Part shown: positions 20,881 through 31,839 of the stretch, piece by piece | How the letters are laid out: every line of letters starts with the position of its first letter | How positions within the stretch are numbered: the first letter of the stretch is position 1 | Assembly: GCF_001522545.3 (NCBI RefSeq) | Contig: NC_031795.1 | Location: forward strand, 6,192,172 to 6,256,171 | Origin: Parus major | Taxonomy: Eukaryota > Chordata > Aves > Passeriformes > Paridae | DNA length: 64,000 bases | Direction: 5' to 3' | Translations under genes and position numbers: made by a program | The notes under the pieces: generated by a model | The model's database searches: none | Told to the model about the DNA's origin: nothing | What the model saw: the letters and a program-made list of their open reading frames with translations, nothing else

Positions 20881-23800
20881 GGGCAGGAGGGAAGGCAGCA
20901 GTAGCTGCTGCAGACTTGGGGCATGGCTGGGCTGTCCTGGGCAGGGCCAGGGGCTCGACCCCCTGAGCCCTGTGGGGCCCTTCCCGCTCAGGGTAATCTG
21001 TGATCCCACTCTCAGTATTTCTCCTCCTCATTTAGGAGCTGGTAATTAATTGATACTGCTGAGAAAGGAGCACTGGCTCATTTCTGTAGCTGCTGCAAGC
21101 GCTGGGCTCCAGATGGAGGAGGAGGTTTGGTTCCCCCTCAGCTCCTCACACGTGGAGGGACACACAGGTTATTTCATGTTCTCCCTGCTCGAGTGCTCGG
21201 AGATTAGCAGAAAGCAAACACCAAGGAGTAACAAGCTTCATCTAATTGAAATTTCCTCTTGGATTTGAATGACTACTCAGAGACACTTCTCCCTAAGCCC
21301 TAATTGTCTAATTTTAACTATTCTTTGTTTTGAGGGCTGGAAGCTGTTTAGGTGTAGCAGGTGAATACCTGACCTTCAAAACAGCCGGGAATGCAGAAAT
21401 TAAACAGATTAATGCGCCTGCTATTTCAGCCTTTGTGGTGGGTGGGATTTTTGGCTGCCAAAGCCCTTTTCTGTGAATATGAGACATCAAGGCCATGGAT
21501 ATTTCAACACACATTTTATCAGCAGTGCAAACAGAGACTTAACACGAGGCGTTTTGCATAAAGAACTTAATGTATTCACTTCAGCAGGTTATTTTTAGCT
21601 CCCAAGTGCAGTCATGTGGACGCTGATCCGCTTGTGTTGCCCCAGCAGATTGCAGACATATGTTGGAGTAAATGTGGCAGGGAAAGCATGACTGAGATAG
21701 GCAGAAATCCTTTTAAGATCAATTATTGACATGCTCCTTGCAAAACCTGCTCCCTGAGTTCACGGGACAGCCAAAGGAGGAAGGGAGGTGGGGATTGCAT
21801 CCTGCCAGGGATGGCCAAAGGCTTGTTTGGGTTTGTGGGATGGGCACTCTAGGATGGGGTTAACATTCCTACAGCTAAATGAAATAGGAAGAAAAACCCA
21901 ACAAACTGACAGTAAAGCCAAGGAGAGGAAGACACAAATCCACTCAAACCCACAGCAACAAACTCATTCCAAGTGCTTGTACTGAACAGCAACGAAGAAA
22001 GGATCCAGATTAGGCTGTGGCTGTTGTTGTAATGATCATAAAACAGGGTGAAGGAGGTCAGCTTTCATTTTAATGTAAATTGATTTAAAGTCTGTAATAA
22101 ATCTGATCTCAAAAAGCAGTTGTAAATACATACACTTGTACAGTACCTTTGGCAATATCAAACAAACAGCTTTAATCTCTCTGTGTGTTTGAAAGCAGAG
22201 CAGCTGGGAGAGAAAACCCTTGCACTGAAGGAAACGCTTTGTTCCAACTAACATTTCCTTTTCTAGTTCTCTGGCTGGATAAGAAGTTACTTAAAAATGC
22301 CTCATATCAACTCAACTGTGTTAAAAATGGTTTGCAGATGCGAGAAAAACAAAAATCCTTATAAATGGTTTTCGTCTCTTGAAAAAGAGTTTCTTTTTCA
22401 GCTCTGTTTCTTTATCAAAACAGGGAAAGTTGGTCCATGAAGGGTCCTGCTCTCCTGAGCAAGGACCAGCATTTCACAGGGGCAGCTTAATAAGTCTTAA
22501 TTATCCAATTTCCTATTCATGCTTTGATGAACTCGATTTATTGGAACTGTCTGGAGCTCCCCAGCACTCCAGCCTGGTATCTGCCTCTTCAAAGAGGAGT
22601 CAGGATCTGCTCAGCAGCTGAGCCAGAGCATCCAGACAAGAGCAGAATCAAACGCTGCTGGCTGTGCTCTCTGGAGCAAAGCAGATTCCAGGCTGGCTGC
22701 CTGGCCTAGGTTGGAATAAGCAGGCTTGAAAACGGAGAGGCCAGCCCTGAGGGAATCCAGAGAAACAAAAAATCAGTTGGATTAAAGAAGAAAGTTCAAA
22801 CAGAAAAAAAGTTAATCGATAATTCTGTTATAAAGTAGGAAAAATAAGGATAAGCCAAAGTTTTATCTCATTCCTGTTTCATTTCTTGGACTCTCACAGG
22901 AGTCTCTGTGTGCTCTACAAACATTGTATATTTCTTCAGATTCTCTTTTCTTCCCTTAAAAAAAAAAGGTCAAAAAACCCAAAGGAAGAAACCCCAACAA
23001 CAAACAGAGTGTGACTGGGGAAGCTGAGGTGAGCAGCAGCACAGCTCCGTGCTCTCAGGGAAATCACTGGGTCAGGGCAGGAACCCCCTCTGGACCAGCC
23101 TCTCCTCAGAGCCTGTGCTCCAGGGAACCTTTGGAATATTTCATCCTCTGAGCCTTCATCCCGGTTTGTCTTTGTGCCAGGAGAGCTCTGCTGCCAGGAA
23201 AGGTCCCTGTCTGTGCCCAGGGCCCTGCTGCAGCTCTGCGTTCTACAAACCCTGTCCCAGGGCAGTGGCCAAGGGGGAAAGTGCAGATCAGAGCAGGAAA
23301 TGGGATATTTCTATATTTTATTACCCAGCATCCACACCTGACAGCTTTAACACCCGAGCCACACAGCAGTCACTCGGGCACACAAACCCCAAGCTTCCAT
23401 GGTTTTACTGCTGAGCAGGAATATGGATTTTTACTCCGTGTTCTCTAGGAAAGGGAATTGATTTGGCACAAGGGACATCAATAGATCCAAGTAACTGAAT
23501 AAAGATTCTGAAGCCGGTCTTAAAAAATAATAATAATAATAATAAAAAGTGCAGCTGATAAGTGAAATTAGCCATTTATTATTCTGAAAGCCACATTGGT
23601 CACACCATTTGAAATCTTTGCTGAGTGTTGACTTTTCCAATTGCCTTCCATACAGTTTTCTATTCCTCTCTCCCTGTGAAATAAAACAGACCAGGGAAAG
23701 AAGGGTGAAAGCTGTCGTTGCTATCTGCTTGTGTTTCTGGAGATTTCTCAATGTGTTTCTTTCTTAACCTGTAGGTATTTGGGTTCAGAAATGCCAGTGG

Positions 23801-24060
23801 TGTGTTCTGGAAAAGGCTTCCTTTCTTTGAAACAGAAAGAACATTTTCCTCTTCATACAATTTCATTTCTGGTTTCCATCAGAATTTTCCTCTTTGAAGC
23901 TTTCTGTTCATCTGCACAGCTTGCAGACAGCTCTGGCAACTGCAGCTCTGCTCCCGATTCCCAGCCTCAAATGAAACCAGTGTGTAGGAAGAAGTGAGGA
24001 AAATGTCAGTACAAGTTTGCACTATTGTGCACCTGAGTTTGTGACTAACAGCCCTTTAAC
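20881..24060. other. Unique noncoding sequence
   Basis: No gene or repeat family seen. AT-rich islands occur at about 21200-21320, 22040-22400 and 22770-22990. A short (AAT)n tract lies at 23525-23547. Confidence 0.5.
23525..23547. repeat. (AAT)n microsatellite
   Basis: About seven AAT units within AT-rich sequence. Confidence 0.85.
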
Positions 24061-24380
24061 ATCCCCTCACACTTGTTCATCCAGCCCACGGCAGCGCTCT
24101 GCAGTTTGTGTGGCTGGGCTGTAAACCAGGCGTGTGAAATCCAAAGAAATCAATCATTATTCAGGATAATCCGCTGTAATCTGTGAAATGCAGCGGCTTT
24201 GGGCCAATTCTCCTCTGCAGTTACGGTCTGACGTCCCTTATTCCCCGAGCTCTGGGCCGGGGCAGCCGCCTGGACCATTAAATCCATTTTCCCTGGGGTT
24301 TCTGCCTTGGCTTCCCTCAGCCCTTTCTGCATTTCCACTCTGAGCCCTCGCATTTCCTGCGCTTCCACCGAGCGGCCTCA
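24061..24380. promoter_or_regulatory. CpG-enriched patch
   Basis: Hand count gives about 14 CpG in 320 bp. They include TTACGGTCTGACG, CCCCGAGC and ACCGAGCGG. No associated exon, TATA box or start can be recognised. It could be a weak orphan CpG island or chance. Confidence 0.22.
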
Positions 24381-25147
24381 GGCAAGGAGGCAGAAAAAGG
24401 AGGGGATAACATCTGGTAAAATAAGCTGAGGAATGGGGGACCCCCCTGCTGTCCCCGTGTCCCCAGGGCTGCGCTGAGCAGTGCTCAGAGGTGTCCAGGG
24501 TTTCCAGCCCGAACCAGGAGCGCTGCCAGCTCCAGCTTCATTTCTTTACTCAGAAATGCAAATTCTGAGGGTTGGGTTCCTGGTCACCCAGGGCTCACAG
24601 CTCAGCTGAGAGGTCACCCAGCTGTTCCTGTGTCCATCCCACCCTCCTCCTCCTCTGCAGGGGGATTGTTCCTTCTGTTCCTGCCCTGGGGACACCTGTA
24701 CAGCTGCCAGGTGCCCCTTACCTGCCTGCAGCCACCAGCCCCGGCCCAGCTGCTCTGCTCAGCCACAGAGAGCTTTATCCCTTTCATTTTCTTTCCCCAT
24801 CTGCGGGTAAACTAACCAGCACACAGGACTGGTGAGCACTGGAGGCAATAAAAAGTGTTGCTCTATTTCAAGCAGGGTATAATCAGGGAGGAAGAGTGTA
24901 TAAATAAAACATCTTGCATAAAATCCGTCCGGATGAGGCTTTCCATCTGCATCAGCCTGGGGCTGGCAGGGGACAGGCTGCTCCAGGCAGGGGCTGTGCT
25001 GGCTGAGGGGACACACACCCCACCCCAGTCCTGCTGCTGCAAGGCAGGACAAGGCAGGGATGTCACAGCTTGGTGCTTCAACACCCCTGGAACCAGCCAG
25101 GGCAGGAGAGCGATTCCCTCCCAGGCCAGGCCACTCCAGCATTCCCT
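24381..25147. other. Unique noncoding sequence
   Basis: Nothing recognisable. Confidence 0.5.
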
Positions 25148-25179
25148 GTCCCCACTGCTGTCCCCACTGCTGTCCCCAC
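25148..25179. repeat. 12-bp minisatellite, left of gap
   Basis: About 2.7 copies of TGTCCCCACTGC, ending at the gap. Confidence 0.92.
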
Positions 25180-25940
25180 NNNNNNNNNNNNNNNNNNNNN
25201 NNNNNNNNNNNNNNNNNNNNNNNNNNNNNNNNNNNNNNNNNNNNNNNNNNNNNNNNNNNNNNNNNNNNNNNNNNNNNNNNNNNNNNNNNNNNNNNNNNNN
25301 NNNNNNNNNNNNNNNNNNNNNNNNNNNNNNNNNNNNNNNNNNNNNNNNNNNNNNNNNNNNNNNNNNNNNNNNNNNNNNNNNNNNNNNNNNNNNNNNNNNN
25401 NNNNNNNNNNNNNNNNNNNNNNNNNNNNNNNNNNNNNNNNNNNNNNNNNNNNNNNNNNNNNNNNNNNNNNNNNNNNNNNNNNNNNNNNNNNNNNNNNNNN
25501 NNNNNNNNNNNNNNNNNNNNNNNNNNNNNNNNNNNNNNNNNNNNNNNNNNNNNNNNNNNNNNNNNNNNNNNNNNNNNNNNNNNNNNNNNNNNNNNNNNNN
25601 NNNNNNNNNNNNNNNNNNNNNNNNNNNNNNNNNNNNNNNNNNNNNNNNNNNNNNNNNNNNNNNNNNNNNNNNNNNNNNNNNNNNNNNNNNNNNNNNNNNN
25701 NNNNNNNNNNNNNNNNNNNNNNNNNNNNNNNNNNNNNNNNNNNNNNNNNNNNNNNNNNNNNNNNNNNNNNNNNNNNNNNNNNNNNNNNNNNNNNNNNNNN
25801 NNNNNNNNNNNNNNNNNNNNNNNNNNNNNNNNNNNNNNNNNNNNNNNNNNNNNNNNNNNNNNNNNNNNNNNNNNNNNNNNNNNNNNNNNNNNNNNNNNNN
25901 NNNNNNNNNNNNNNNNNNNNNNNNNNNNNNNNNNNNNNNN
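25180..25940. other. Assembly gap, 761 N
   Basis: Run of N. The repeats on its two sides are different (12 bp TGTCCCCACTGC on the left, 11 bp CCCTGGGCTCA on the right), so the gap hides a junction of two arrays. Confidence 0.99.
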
Positions 25941-25975
25941 CCCTGGGCTCACCCTGGGCTCACCCTGGGCTCCCT
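25941..25975. repeat. 11-bp minisatellite, right of gap
   Basis: About three copies of CCCTGGGCTCA, then decayed copies up to about 26000. Confidence 0.9.
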
Positions 25976-25989
25976 GAGCTCGCCCTGCT

Positions 25990-26561
25990 GGGCTCCCTGG
26001 GCAGCTGCTCCATCAGAGCCTTGGCAAACCCCTCAAGGAGATCCTGGCTGCAGGCAAATTCTGAAGTAGAAATTAATTTTCTGCCATTTCATCTTCAAGG
26101 ACCTGTAATGGCCTTTTCCTCCAGGTGGTGGCTGTCCCCGAGGCCGGGCTGGCTGCTGGCCCTGCTGGCACCGAGCTGGGCTCTCGTGGCTCTGACGTGG
26201 CAGGACCAGGCAGGGCTTGGGAAAATCTCTGCTCACTCTGTGGGCAGAATTTTTCCATCCCTCTCCAGTGCTACCAAAGACTTTTAAAATCCAAACATCT
26301 TCATTAATGCCTGTTCTACCCCTTTATAAATGTACTAAATATAAAGGGGAGAAACAAAAGGAATATAGGCTGGGGAAAAAAAAGCTGTAATTAAGCAATG
26401 TCAGATGCCTGCAGTGTAAGTGGGAAATCTGAATAAAGACAATGGCATGTGTGAGTTAAGGGTGTGAGTCAGCCTGCAGTCAGCAAGGATTGTAAGAGCT
26501 GCCTCTGGATTGTATCCAAGACCTAAAGCTGTACAAAAATAGGTTTCCATTGGTGTTACAG
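25990..26561. other. Unique noncoding sequence upstream of candidate exon
   Basis: No repeat family recognised. The last bases before 26562 form a plausible but not strong splice acceptor (GTGTTACAG). Confidence 0.45.
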
Positions 26562-26782
26562 TAGTGAGGGACGTCCTACACAGGCAATTTGGCCTCAGAG
26601 AGCATTATACACTCATTGAGGATGAGGATGGGAGACGTTTCTCTGTCCTTGTGACATATGTGAACCTCAAGGCTTTGAGTTTTGACTTGGAGTTAAATGT
26701 TCAGGAGCACTCAGATCTGAATTTCATGAAGGATATGCTTTTGTACCATGAAAAATTGCAGCTGGAGCACCAAAACAAACAG
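26562..26782 (+). CDS. Candidate internal protein-coding exon, gene unknown
   Basis: I do not recognise the gene. A 221-bp open block is bounded by an acceptor-like GTGTTACAG and a donor-like CAG|GTTTAA. If spliced there, it begins with the last two bases of a codon, carries 73 complete codons and ends in phase 0. The product reads VRDVLHRQFGLREHY, then LIEDEDGRRFSVLV, LKALSFDLELN and MKDMLLYHEKLQLEHQ. Balanced composition, an acidic DEDG turn between hydrophobic strands and a charged helical tail look like real protein, unlike the other open frames here. The DEDG block followed by alternating hydrophobics faintly recalls the acidic OPCA loop of PB1 domains or another ubiquitin-like fold; this is only a suggestion. 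There is no in-frame stop. No neighbouring exon was identified, so it may be a lone exon between large introns, or an exon relic. Confidence 0.5.
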
Positions 26783-27011
26783 GTTTAAACAGAAACCTTT
26801 ATGTTTCTTGAGCGTTTGGGTTTTTTTTTCACATTTCCAAATGTTTTCACAACTCCTGTGTTTCCTGGAGTTTGGGGTAAGAAATGAAGTGACCATGTCA
26901 GTCATCACATCTGCTTGACACGCCCTTCATGTGCTCTGCTTTTCTTTTCAATGGCAAGATTCTTTATTTCGAAGAAGAAAATAGATTTCTCAGTGTGGCT
27001 GTTTGACCCCC
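26783..27011. other. Sequence 3' of candidate exon
   Basis: Contains a T-rich run (26820-26829). No second exon is evident. Confidence 0.45.
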
Positions 27012-27157
27012 TGTGAGCCCCTGGGTTTGCTGTCAAGTGAGGGATGCTCTGGGGAGGAAGCAGGAGGAGCTGTGGGAGGTGAGGTGTGAGCCCCTGGGTT
27101 TGCTGTCAAGTGAGGGATGCTCTGGGGAGGAAGCAGGAGGAGCTGTGGGAGGTGAGG
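27012..27157. repeat. Exact tandem duplication of 73 bp
   Basis: The 73-bp segment 27012-27084 is repeated without any mismatch at 27085-27157. It begins TGTGAGCCCCTGGGTTTGC and ends GTGGGAGGTGAGG. Perfect identity points to a recent event. Each copy ends in a GAGGTGAG string that resembles a splice donor, which is a curiosity and not evidence of an exon. Confidence 0.97.
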
Positions 27158-29698
27158 TGTCGGCTCCTGGTGCAGGAGGCTGCAGGACCTGCACCTTCAC
27201 GAGGGATAGGTCAAGCCTTGCCCTGGGAACGGTGCCTGGAAAGATCCCACAGGAGGCTCAGGCCCTGTGAAGTGTCCATTAAAACCCAGCAGCAGCTGGT
27301 AAGCACCAGGTACCCAGAGGGTTTTCCACTGGCAGAGATTAAATCAGCAGGTTTCTGTGGAACAAAACAGCGTTCAGAAGAAATACTGCAGAGTGTTAAA
27401 CAGAGAATGGTCACCATCCTGGAAATGCAAGGGGGAGAGTTGTGTGGGTGGCTCTGCAGCCCTGGAGGGGTTATCCCTGTGCCTGGGCCCGCTGGGCTCC
27501 TGCAGGGCAGCAGCTCCCACCAAGGGGCCGTGGCCAGGCTGGGGGAGCTGCAGGGACAGAGCCCTTGCTCCAGGAAGAGCAGGGGAACAGATGGCAGTGA
27601 TGGTCTTTAATGGGCTGTCACAGGAATCGCTGCAGGGAAGCGGCTGAGAGCAGAATCCTCGCTCGCTGATACCAGGGAGGAAAACTGGCATTGTTCAGCT
27701 TGGAGAGCGATTCCTCCTCTTCTCTGGAAACCTCCAGCTAGCTGACTTCTTGTCTCACCAGCTGATAAGGAGTTGGCATGCTGCAGAATCTCCATGACAT
27801 CCTGACAGCTGCAGTGTTGAGGTTCTTGGGCTTTTTCAATGGTCAGTCTCAAAGGGACCAGGCAGCACTGGCAGGAACCGCTTTGTCTTCAGATCACAGA
27901 AACATTGGGGTGGTGATGCTCTGCCGCAGGAAAGTCTGCACGGGAGAACAAGCACAAAAAGCAAGCAAGCCATCATTTCATCAAGGAACCCTCACCAGAG
28001 CAGTGAACAAGGAGAACACCTGAGTCAAGGGGCGCCAGGGAGGAATGGCAGCAGCTGCAGCTGGAGGTGGGATGCTGACATCCACACGGGAAAGGCCTTA
28101 GAGACAAGCAGTGGGAGGTTGGTGGTGACTCCAGGGGATCTGGGCAGTCAAATACCAAAGCTTTTTCACTCAAGAGCAATCAAAAAAATCACAGAAGAGC
28201 CTTTGATGTTGTAAAAGAAGTGCTGTCATTCCAATCTTCCTCTTGGGCATTGCAAGGCACAGGAGGGAGAAACCAGGAGAAATCTCAGGGAACCACAGGA
28301 GATTGACTGGGGTGCTCCTGTTAACAGCTGACTGAACCTTTCTTGGCTCAGGTGGCCAAAGAAAGTGATTAAGAAGCCATAAAGCCCCAGTGTCCCCCTC
28401 CAGTGTCTGTGGGGACAGAAAGAGCTGCCCCTGCTGCTCCGAGGAGAGCACCAGAATTATCTCCTTTCTCTCAGCCCCACGGGGACCTTTCCAATCTTAA
28501 AGTAAATCACAGAACAAGAGGTTTGGAAATAAACCAGCAGCCAAAATCCCCATAAATCCCAGCCTGCCACGGCGTGGGGCTGAGGAGGGAACTGCAAACA
28601 GAGCCTGACTGGAGGGAGCAGCAACAGGCAAAGACAATGGCTGAGGGTTTGCAGCAGACAGTGAATTATCTTTGCCATCTGCTTTTTGCTAACACCCATT
28701 TATAGAAGAAACTAACATTTGGAAACACTGAGTGCTGATTGTTGTGCCTGTGGAATAATTTTCCACTGGATACAATTAATCATTAAGCCAAGAGAAGACT
28801 TGTCCCAGCGCTGCTCCAGCTGCAACCAGAACACCTGAAATGTGCAGCAAGCAGGAGCTTTCATTTGAGAACACCCCTAAAAAACGGAGAGGGAAGCTGG
28901 GATGATGATGTGAGCTCGAGTGGAGGACAACTGGGGGTTTTCAGGATGAATCCCTGCATTTCTGCTGATGTGTTTGGATGATGTCCCTTGTCCCCAATCC
29001 CAGCTTGGCTGGGGGAAGGAGGCAGGAGGGGGTGCAGGAGTCTTTGAGCAGCTGGAATAAGCCAGGCTGGCTGGAGAGCAGCTAGAGGTAATCACAATCA
29101 ATTACAGTTGATTAAAAGCCTCGAGAAACCAATATATTGCAAAGAAAAACAAATAGCAACTCTGCAAAAAAGTTAATCAATACCTAGCCAAGCAGCAAAC
29201 AATTAAAAGGGGGAAAAATACCCTTGTTCTCCCTGAAGTGTGTGATATTCCTTCTTCAGCCTCTCAGAACGTGCTGTTCCCAGGCCCGAGGCTGCAGTGG
29301 GTGCAGAGGATGAGGAGGGCAGGGTTCCATCCTGCCCAGCCCGGGCTGTGGGACACGAGCAGCTCCTGGGGGTTTGCACTTGCTTTTCTCTCTCTGAGCA
29401 ATTAAAACACTGAAAACACTCTCTGCCAAGCCAGTCCCAGGATCCTGACTGAAATACCTGATTTTGTCCTGAATTGGGCAGTGGATGGCCGTGGATCACT
29501 CTGCCTGCAGCCCAGGGATGCTGCATTTTGAGCTTGCACAAAACACCCACAGAGAGGTTTCCACCCAAAAGCCTGGGCTGCCTTGATGAATTACTGTGAT
29601 AGAAGAGTTTACTCTCTGGCATGAAGTGACAAAGAGAATTTTCTATGAAGAAAACTGAAAGTGAACAAGACATTATACAAACCATTAAAAATTTGCCT
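27158..29698. other. Unique noncoding sequence
   Basis: No gene or repeat family can be supported. A phrase near 27690-27730 (ATTGTTCAGCTTGGAGA) resembles a CR1 internal block, but too little is left to call. The - strand frames here have no recognisable domain. Confidence 0.45.
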
Positions 29699-29719
29699 TT
29701 TTTTTTTTTTTTTTTTTGG
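29699..29719. repeat. Poly-T tract
   Basis: About 20 consecutive T. No retrogene or SINE body is recognisable beside it. Confidence 0.9.
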
Positions 29720-30279
29720 TTAGCAACAGCTTCTGGCAAGATGAATAATTTGGAAGTGAAAGTCGTATTTTGAGACAGAGCAGGAGCCCTTGATCTGAAA
29801 CTAATTTGTTGTCAAAAAGAGTTAAGGGATTTTAAGTTGGGCTTTATCTTGAGCAGAAGAAGGCGATGTAAATACAGAGACCCACTCAGCTCCTCCACTG
29901 CCACAACAGCTTTATCCTGCTCTGAGTCCTCTTTGAGATGGTGTGAACGAGGCAGGTCCAGCAGATCCTGCTTCCCCTTGAGCTGTGGTGAATATTCTCC
30001 GAGCACTGGAGGCAGTTTTGGAGCAGTGGGAAATGAGTCTCAGCTGGGGGAGGGAATGAGGAAGAGGAAATCCCACAGGGACAGAGCAGAGGGCAGGAAC
30101 ACCAAACCCTGCCCCTCACTGAGTGACTTTTGGGGTATTTTGTCCTCCTGGGCACTGCCCAGCGTGCCCAGCACTGCTCTGTTCGCTGGGCACTGTGCCT
30201 GGGGAGGGCTGGCCCTGCACTGACCATGTGGACAATGCTCTCAGACACTGAGACTGGCAGAGTTTGGGGTGTCTTGTAC
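29720..30279. other. Unique noncoding sequence
   Basis: Nothing recognisable. Confidence 0.5.
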
Positions 30280-30345
30280 AGGGCCAGGACTGGATTTGGA
30301 TGATCCTTGCAGGTCCCTGCAGCTCGGGGTATTCTGTGATTCTGT
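30280..30345 (+). mobile_element. CR1 LINE extreme 3' end
   Basis: GGCCAGGACTGGATTTGGAT, GATCCTTGCAGGTCCCTGCA, GCTCGGGGTATTCTGTG, ATTCTGTGG. The two ATTCTGTG octamers are the typical CR1 terminal repeats. It is the '+' counterpart of the - strand copy at 62105-62275 (same 'gatccttg..ggtccc' style). Confidence 0.88.
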
Positions 30346-30589
30346 GGAATGAGCAGAGTTCATAGTGGTTGGTCAGATTATTTCTCGCCAATAATTCACA
30401 CAAATAACTTAGATATTTTTGGTCAATACGTTATTTGTGGTTGTTTCTCTGTCATTAATTGTTCAGCCATTGAGGCACGGGTATAATAATGCTCAATTAG
30501 TGATTAATTCACTGATTGCCACCTTTCACCCTCTGTGGGACGTGAGGCAGCCCTTGCTCCCTTCTGGAATGAACATTGATGGCCCAGTG
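30346..30589. other. Short AT-rich unique stretch between two CR1 pieces
   Basis: Includes AATTATTGTTCAG-like AT-rich sequence around 30360-30520. No gene seen. Confidence 0.4.
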
Positions 30590-30828
30590 CCAGGGGGCAG
30601 GGCTGGATGTGATCTTGGGCAGGATATTGTATTTTATTTTATATGGGATATTTCCTGGCAGGGTGGGCAGGTCCTGGTGCCCAGAGCATCCCTGGATCCC
30701 TGCAGTGCCCAGGGCCAGGCTGGATGGGTTTGGAGCTCCTGGGACAGTGGGAGGTGTCCCTGCCATGGCAGGGGGGCTCTGGTGGGCTCTGAGGTCCCTC
30801 CCAAGCCAGTCTGGGATTCTGTGATCAA
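30590..30828 (+). mobile_element. CR1 LINE 3' end with T/A-rich internal expansion
   Basis: Contains GGCAGGGCTGGATGTGATCT, TTGGGCAGGATATT, a T/A-rich stretch (ATTTTATTTTATAT) where the usual sequence reads 'aaattcctccctgtg', then GGTGGGCAGGTCCTGGTGCC, TGCAGTGCCCAGGGCCAGGC, GTGTCCCTGCCATGGCAGGG and the end GGGATTCTGTGATC. Good match to a younger avian CR1 3' UTR style. Confidence 0.94.
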
Positions 30829-30965
30829 AGCAGGCCAAGCCTTTTAACCCCTTCCTGCTGGGGGTGCTGGCAGATGTGGTGTCCAGCCCTGGGCAGGTGT
30901 CTGTGGCCATCAGAGCTGCCTCTTCCTCACAGCACAGGGAAACCCCCTGAAATCTGCAGAGGTGA
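30829..30965. other. Unique spacer
   Basis: Nothing recognisable. Confidence 0.5.
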
Positions 30966-30995
30966 TGGATGGGATGGGATGGGATGGGATGGGAT
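30966..30995 (+). repeat. (GGGAT)n array, left of gap
   Basis: Five perfect GGGAT units after two diverged ones, running into the gap. GGG tracts with AT loops fit a G-quadruplex pattern. Confidence 0.96.
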
Positions 30996-31099
30996 NNNNN
31001 NNNNNNNNNNNNNNNNNNNNNNNNNNNNNNNNNNNNNNNNNNNNNNNNNNNNNNNNNNNNNNNNNNNNNNNNNNNNNNNNNNNNNNNNNNNNNNNNNNN
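30996..31099. other. Assembly gap, 104 N
   Basis: Run of N inside a GGGAT array, with the same unit in both flanks. Confidence 0.99.
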
Positions 31100-31192
31100 T
31101 GGGATGGGATGGGATGGGATGGGATGGGATGGGATGGGATGGGATGGGATGGGATGGGATGGGATTGATGGGATGGGATGGGATGGGATGGG
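31100..31192 (+). repeat. (GGGAT)n array, right of gap
   Basis: Thirteen perfect GGGAT units, one TGAT interruption, then four more. This is 17 G-tracts in the visible part, making it one of the longest potential G-quadruplex arrays in the window. The frame is open only because each 15 bp repeats as Gly-Trp-Asp-Gly-Met. Confidence 0.97.
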
Positions 31193-31839
31193 CAGTGCTG
31201 GGTCCATGTCAGGGGTGTTCTGTGGTTCCTGCTGGAATTGCCTCCTCCTCCTCCTTGCCCAGAGAGGGATCCCTGCTGCTGTCAGAGGAGCTCAGCCATC
31301 ATTTGGAAGTTGCTCTGCAGCACAAATCATCTCTGGCCTGGCAGCCATGGGGCTGCTGTCAAACCCCAGCGAGTGCTGAGCAAACAGGAGCACGAAATAA
31401 AGACTTAATTATAAAGCTAATGGTGTAAAACTATTACGATTTGTGGAAAATTGGTCATTAACTGCAGGAAACCAAACATTTTTCCCTGACACTTCCTCTC
31501 AGGCACATTGAGCAAACACATGAATGAAAATTCGAAGTGTCACACGCTGCTCCAAGTGGTAAAACACAATGGATTGAATTTCCCTGGCTCGTTTCTGGGT
31601 GCTGAGTGCAGTTTGGCTGCCACATTTGCAGGGTGACACCACAGGTACAACCACAGAACAAGGCAGGGATGGAACAGACTCTGCCCTGGGACAGGATGAG
31701 AAATGATTTAATGAGGAGCCAGAGCTTCACCTCTCTGATCCAAAACACCTTCCCACTGCCATGAGAGTGGGAAAAGAACACCTCCTTTCCCTGAGACAAA
31801 GCAGAAAACCTCCCAGCTGCCATCAGCATGTGTGGATGG
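31193..31839. other. Unique noncoding sequence
   Basis: Nothing recognisable. Confidence 0.5.

Noticed and set aside
27685..27735. Phrase like a CR1 internal block
   Set aside because: Only about 17 bases match; too short to separate from chance.
29699..29719. Poly-T considered as the tail of a processed pseudogene on the - strand
   Set aside because: No open frame or recognisable coding remnant beside it, and no target-site duplication seen.
30966..31192. GGGAT array considered as interstitial telomere
   Set aside because: The vertebrate telomere unit is TTAGGG. This array is a different 5-bp unit.
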